DNA of 8,186 bases from an uncultured Lachnospiraceae bacterium (lineage in GTDB: Bacteria > Bacillota > Clostridia > Lachnospirales > Lachnospiraceae): positions 1-8,186 of the forward strand of contig CAJUHN010000183.1 of assembly GCA_910585935.1 (NCBI GenBank), read 5' to 3'. The notes beneath the pieces are model-generated. The model worked only from the letters and a program-made list of their open reading frames with translations, ran no database searches and had not been told where the DNA came from. Shown piece after piece: positions 6,454 to 8,186 of this stretch. Position numbers and translations under genes: made by a program. How positions within the stretch are numbered: the stretch's first letter is position 1; every line of letters begins with the position of its first letter.

Positions 6454-7446
6454 TCAATGAGAAACCCCCATATGTTGATAAGCAAATTCGGTGACAATTC
6501 TGCCTCTAGGTGTTCTCTGTATGAAACCATTTTTAATCAAATATGGTTCATATACCTCCTCTAATGTCCCTGAATCCTCTCCTATCGCCGCTGCCAAAGT
6601 ATCCAGCCCGACTGGACCACCGGTAAATTTTTCCATCATAGTAGTCAAAATTAATCTGTCACTGTTATCCAAGCCTAATTTATCCACTTCCAATAAATCC
6701 AAAGCGAAAATTGCCACTTCTTTTGTTATCACTCCATCATATTTCACTTGTGCAAAATCTCTGACACGTCTTAACAGACGATTCGCCAATCTAGGTGTTC
6801 CTCTGCTTCTTTTCGCCATCTCTAAAGCTCCTTGCTCTTCTATATCCACTTGAAGCACTTTAGCTGAACGCAAAATAATTGTTTTTAATTCTTCTATTGT
6901 ATAAAATTCTAGGCGATGCACTACCCCGAATCTATCTCTCAAAGGCGCAGATAATAATCCTGCTCTTGTCGTCGCTCCTACTAGCGTAAATTTAGGCAAA
7001 TCCAGCCTGATAGAACGAGCCGCTGCTCCCTTTCCTATCATGATATCAATCGCAAAATCTTCCATCGCAGGATACAGAACCTCTTCTACTTGTCTGTTTA
7101 AACGGTGAATTTCATCTACGAATAAAACATCATTTTCCTGTAAATTATTTAAAATCGCTGCCATTTCTCCCGGTTTTTCAATCGCTGGACCAGAAGTAAT
7201 TTTCAAGTTCACTCCCATTTCATTTGCAATAATACTTGATAATGTAGTCTTTCCAAGTCCGGGAGGTCCATAAAATAACACATGATCTAATGCCTCCCTC
7301 CTGCTCTTCGCTGCTTCAATATAAATCTTTAAATTCTCCTTTGCCTTTTCCTGCCCAATATAATCCTTTAAAAGTTTTGGTCTTAGATTATTTTCTATTC
7401 CAGCATCTTCCTCTGTCAACTCTGTTGTGATGATTCTCTTTTCCAT
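6454..7446 (-). CDS. ruvB: Holliday junction branch migration ATPase RuvB
   Basis: A 330-residue AAA+ motor that forms hexamers on DNA flanking a RuvA-bound Holliday junction and pumps the duplex arms through during recombination and fork repair. The conserved parts are all present: RPKLLKDYIGQ (22-32), Walker A GPPGLGKT (60-67), Walker B FVDEIH (109-114), sensor 1 GATTR (157-161) and the arginine finger R170 in LRDRFG. Sensor 2 lies in RGTPRLANRLLRR (215-227). The C-terminal winged-helix DNA-binding domain (about 258-330) contains GGPVGLDTLAAAIGE (276-290) and TPRGR (312-316). Length is standard. The ATG start is supported by GAGGTG five bases upstream. It follows ruvA by 29 bp and should be co-transcribed. 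The resolvase that acts with RuvAB (RuvC or RecU) is not in this window. Confidence 0.98.
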   Translation of the reverse strand: MEKRIITTELTEEDAGIENNLRPKLLKDYIGQEKAKENLKIYIEAAKSRREALDHVLFYGPPGLGKTTLSSIIANEMGVNLKITSGPAIEKPGEMAAILNNLQENDVLFVDEIHRLNRQVEEVLYPAMEDFAIDIMIGKGAAARSIRLDLPKFTLVGATTRAGLLSAPLRDRFGVVHRLEFYTIEELKTIILRSAKVLQVDIEEQGALEMAKRSRGTPRLANRLLRRVRDFAQVKYDGVITKEVAIFALDLLEVDKLGLDNSDRLILTTMMEKFTGGPVGLDTLAAAIGEDSGTLEEVYEPYLIKNGFIQRTPRGRIVTEFAYQHMGVSH

Positions 7447-7475
7447 TCTTTCACCTCTATTCTATCTAAAACTTT

Positions 7476-8087
7476 CTATCCAAAATTTTTTAAAGCCTTC
7501 TTTAATAATTGCTCTACTGTCATATCTTCTGTCATATCCACCTTTTTCACTGCCTTGAGCGCATCTGTTCCAGAATATCCAAGTGCAGTGAGTGCCATCA
7601 CCGCTTCATTTCTCTTATCATTCTGATTTATCCTCTCTGTTCTATTCTCTATCTTATCGACTTTATCTAACATAAAGTCTTCTTTTAAATCCATTTTATC
7701 CTTTAATTCCAAAATCATTTTCTTCGCTGTTTTTAGCCCTATTCCGGGAGCTTTTGAAATAGTTTTAACATCTTCTGCCAAAATAGCAAAACGCAATTCA
7801 TCAGGAGTAATCGCTGATAAAATTCCCAACGCTCCTTTTGGTCCTATTCCGCTCACCCCTAATAATAAACGAAATATTTTTAAATCTTCTTTTTCTTTAA
7901 AACCATAAAGTGCAAAAGCATCTTCTCTTACATAGAGATAAGTATATAACTTTATTTTCTCTCCCGGTGCTGGAAGATATGGCATAATAGAACTAGGAAC
8001 ATAAATGCCATATCCGATTCCATTACTCTCTATTATTACCATATCTTCTTCTATTTCTGTTAAAGCTCCAGTTATATAAGAAATCAT
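7476..8087 (-). CDS. ruvA: Holliday junction DNA-binding protein RuvA
   Basis: A 203-residue protein, the same length as E. coli RuvA. It tetramerises on four-way junctions and recruits RuvB. Domain I is an OB fold (about 1-64) that starts MISYITG and carries the acidic pin R54-E55-D56 followed by ALYGF, which keeps the junction open. Domain II has two helix-hairpin-helix motifs, GVSGIGPKGA (77-86) and APGIGLKTA (113-121). A charged linker (about 133-157) leads to domain III (158-203, EAVMALTALGYSGTDA and EQLLKKALKNF), which binds RuvB. The frame extends upstream to a TTG at 8111. I chose ATG 8087 because RuvA proteins begin exactly here and AAGG and GGG lie 4-13 nt upstream. The promoter is not visible; it is probably beyond the window or further upstream in the operon. 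Confidence 0.97.
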   Translation of the reverse strand: MISYITGALTEIEEDMVIIESNGIGYGIYVPSSIMPYLPAPGEKIKLYTYLYVREDAFALYGFKEKEDLKIFRLLLGVSGIGPKGALGILSAITPDELRFAILAEDVKTISKAPGIGLKTAKKMILELKDKMDLKEDFMLDKVDKIENRTERINQNDKRNEAVMALTALGYSGTDALKAVKKVDMTEDMTVEQLLKKALKNFG

Positions 8088-8107
8088 TTTCCCTTTCCTT
8101 TCTTTTT

Positions 8108-8185
8108 TCAAAATGAATATTCGCCATTTGCTTTTTTAACCTCATCAAGGAAGTCCCCCGCTTCTAAGCCGCCAAGGCGAAAGCG
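8108..8185 (-). CDS. Possible 3' end of an upstream gene (25 codons, partial)
   Basis: Reading into the window on the minus strand there is an open frame of 25 codons and TGA, ending GDFLDEVKKANGEYSF, 20 bp before the ruvA start. The last 15 or so codons look like natural low-GC coding sequence, and the spacing fits an operon with ruvA. Against this, 25 open codons are not rare by chance, and the distal third coincides with the GC-rich, palindromic stretch at the window edge, with codons such as CGC, GCG and GGG that are uncommon in the neighbours. I do not recognise the protein family. Confidence 0.3.
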   Translation of the reverse strand, partial: RFRLGGLEAGDFLDEVKKANGEYSF

Positions 8186-8186
8186 G
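8151..8186. repeat. GC-rich palindromic stretch at window end, possible dispersed repeat
   Basis: These 36 bases are about 64% G+C by count. CCGCTT (8158-8163) pairs perfectly with AAGCGG (8181-8186), and inside it CGCC (8170-8173) pairs with GGCG (8176-8179) across two A. GCGAAAGCG (8177-8185) is identical to 33-41 at the opposite end of the window. The shared motif and the shared compositional break suggest parts of one repeat family in this genome. It may overlap the 3' end of an upstream gene. Confidence 0.4.

Noticed and set aside
6491..6853. Plus-strand open frame of 120 codons
   Set aside because: It is antisense to the highly conserved C-terminal part of ruvB, which fully explains the open frame.
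1..8186. tRNA or rRNA genes, CRISPR arrays, insertion sequences, phage or defence genes
   Set aside because: Almost all the window is filled by seven conserved genes, and the intergenic gaps are all under 170 bp. None holds a cloverleaf, regular spaced repeat or transposase signature.

Overview
This window looks like chromosomal DNA from a low-GC, Gram-positive anaerobe of the Clostridia, most likely a Lachnospiraceae relative. The evidence is its AT-rich, purine-loaded coding strand, strong AGGAGG/GGAGG-type ribosome binding sites, a ZapA of the extended Gram-positive type, and the order ruvA-ruvB-zapA-U32-SEDS-PBP, which I recall as typical of that family (inference; no search was possible). 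All seven complete genes lie on the minus strand, so transcription runs from high to low coordinates.

Reading in the direction of transcription: a GC-rich, dyad-bearing end (about 8150-8186), possibly with the last 25 codons of an upstream gene. Next come ruvA and ruvB, the Holliday-junction branch-migration motor, 29 bp apart. zapA follows, coding a cell-division protein with a long coiled-coil and charged tail and with its own good sigma-A-like promoter. A 166-bp gap then holds an AT-rich stem-loop and a weak candidate promoter. After it comes a tightly packed trio: a U32-family Fe-S protein (likely an RNA hydroxylase rather than a protease), a SEDS-family (FtsW/RodA) polytopic glycosyltransferase starting at TTG, and a class B penicillin-binding protein that overlaps the SEDS gene by 4 bp (ATGA). 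Last is a Nudix hydrolase of the Ap4A-hydrolase type with its own promoter and a short structured leader. A second GC-rich stretch (about 1-66) ends the window.

The SEDS protein and the class B PBP should act together: the first polymerises lipid II into glycan and the second cross-links the peptides. ZapA would promote Z-ring assembly, so the middle of the window is a division and cell-wall cluster. RuvAB handles recombination intermediates. The U32 protein probably modifies rRNA or tRNA. The Nudix enzyme probably cleans up dinucleoside polyphosphates.

The window is mainly conserved housekeeping DNA, and I see no phage, IS element, CRISPR array, RNA gene or defence system. The points most worth a second look are a non-canonical SYGKNS motif and extra N-terminal membrane segments in the SEDS protein, a second cysteine cluster in the C-terminal part of the U32 protein, and the GC-rich ends sharing GCGAAAGCG, which look like a dispersed repeat at which an assembly may have broken.
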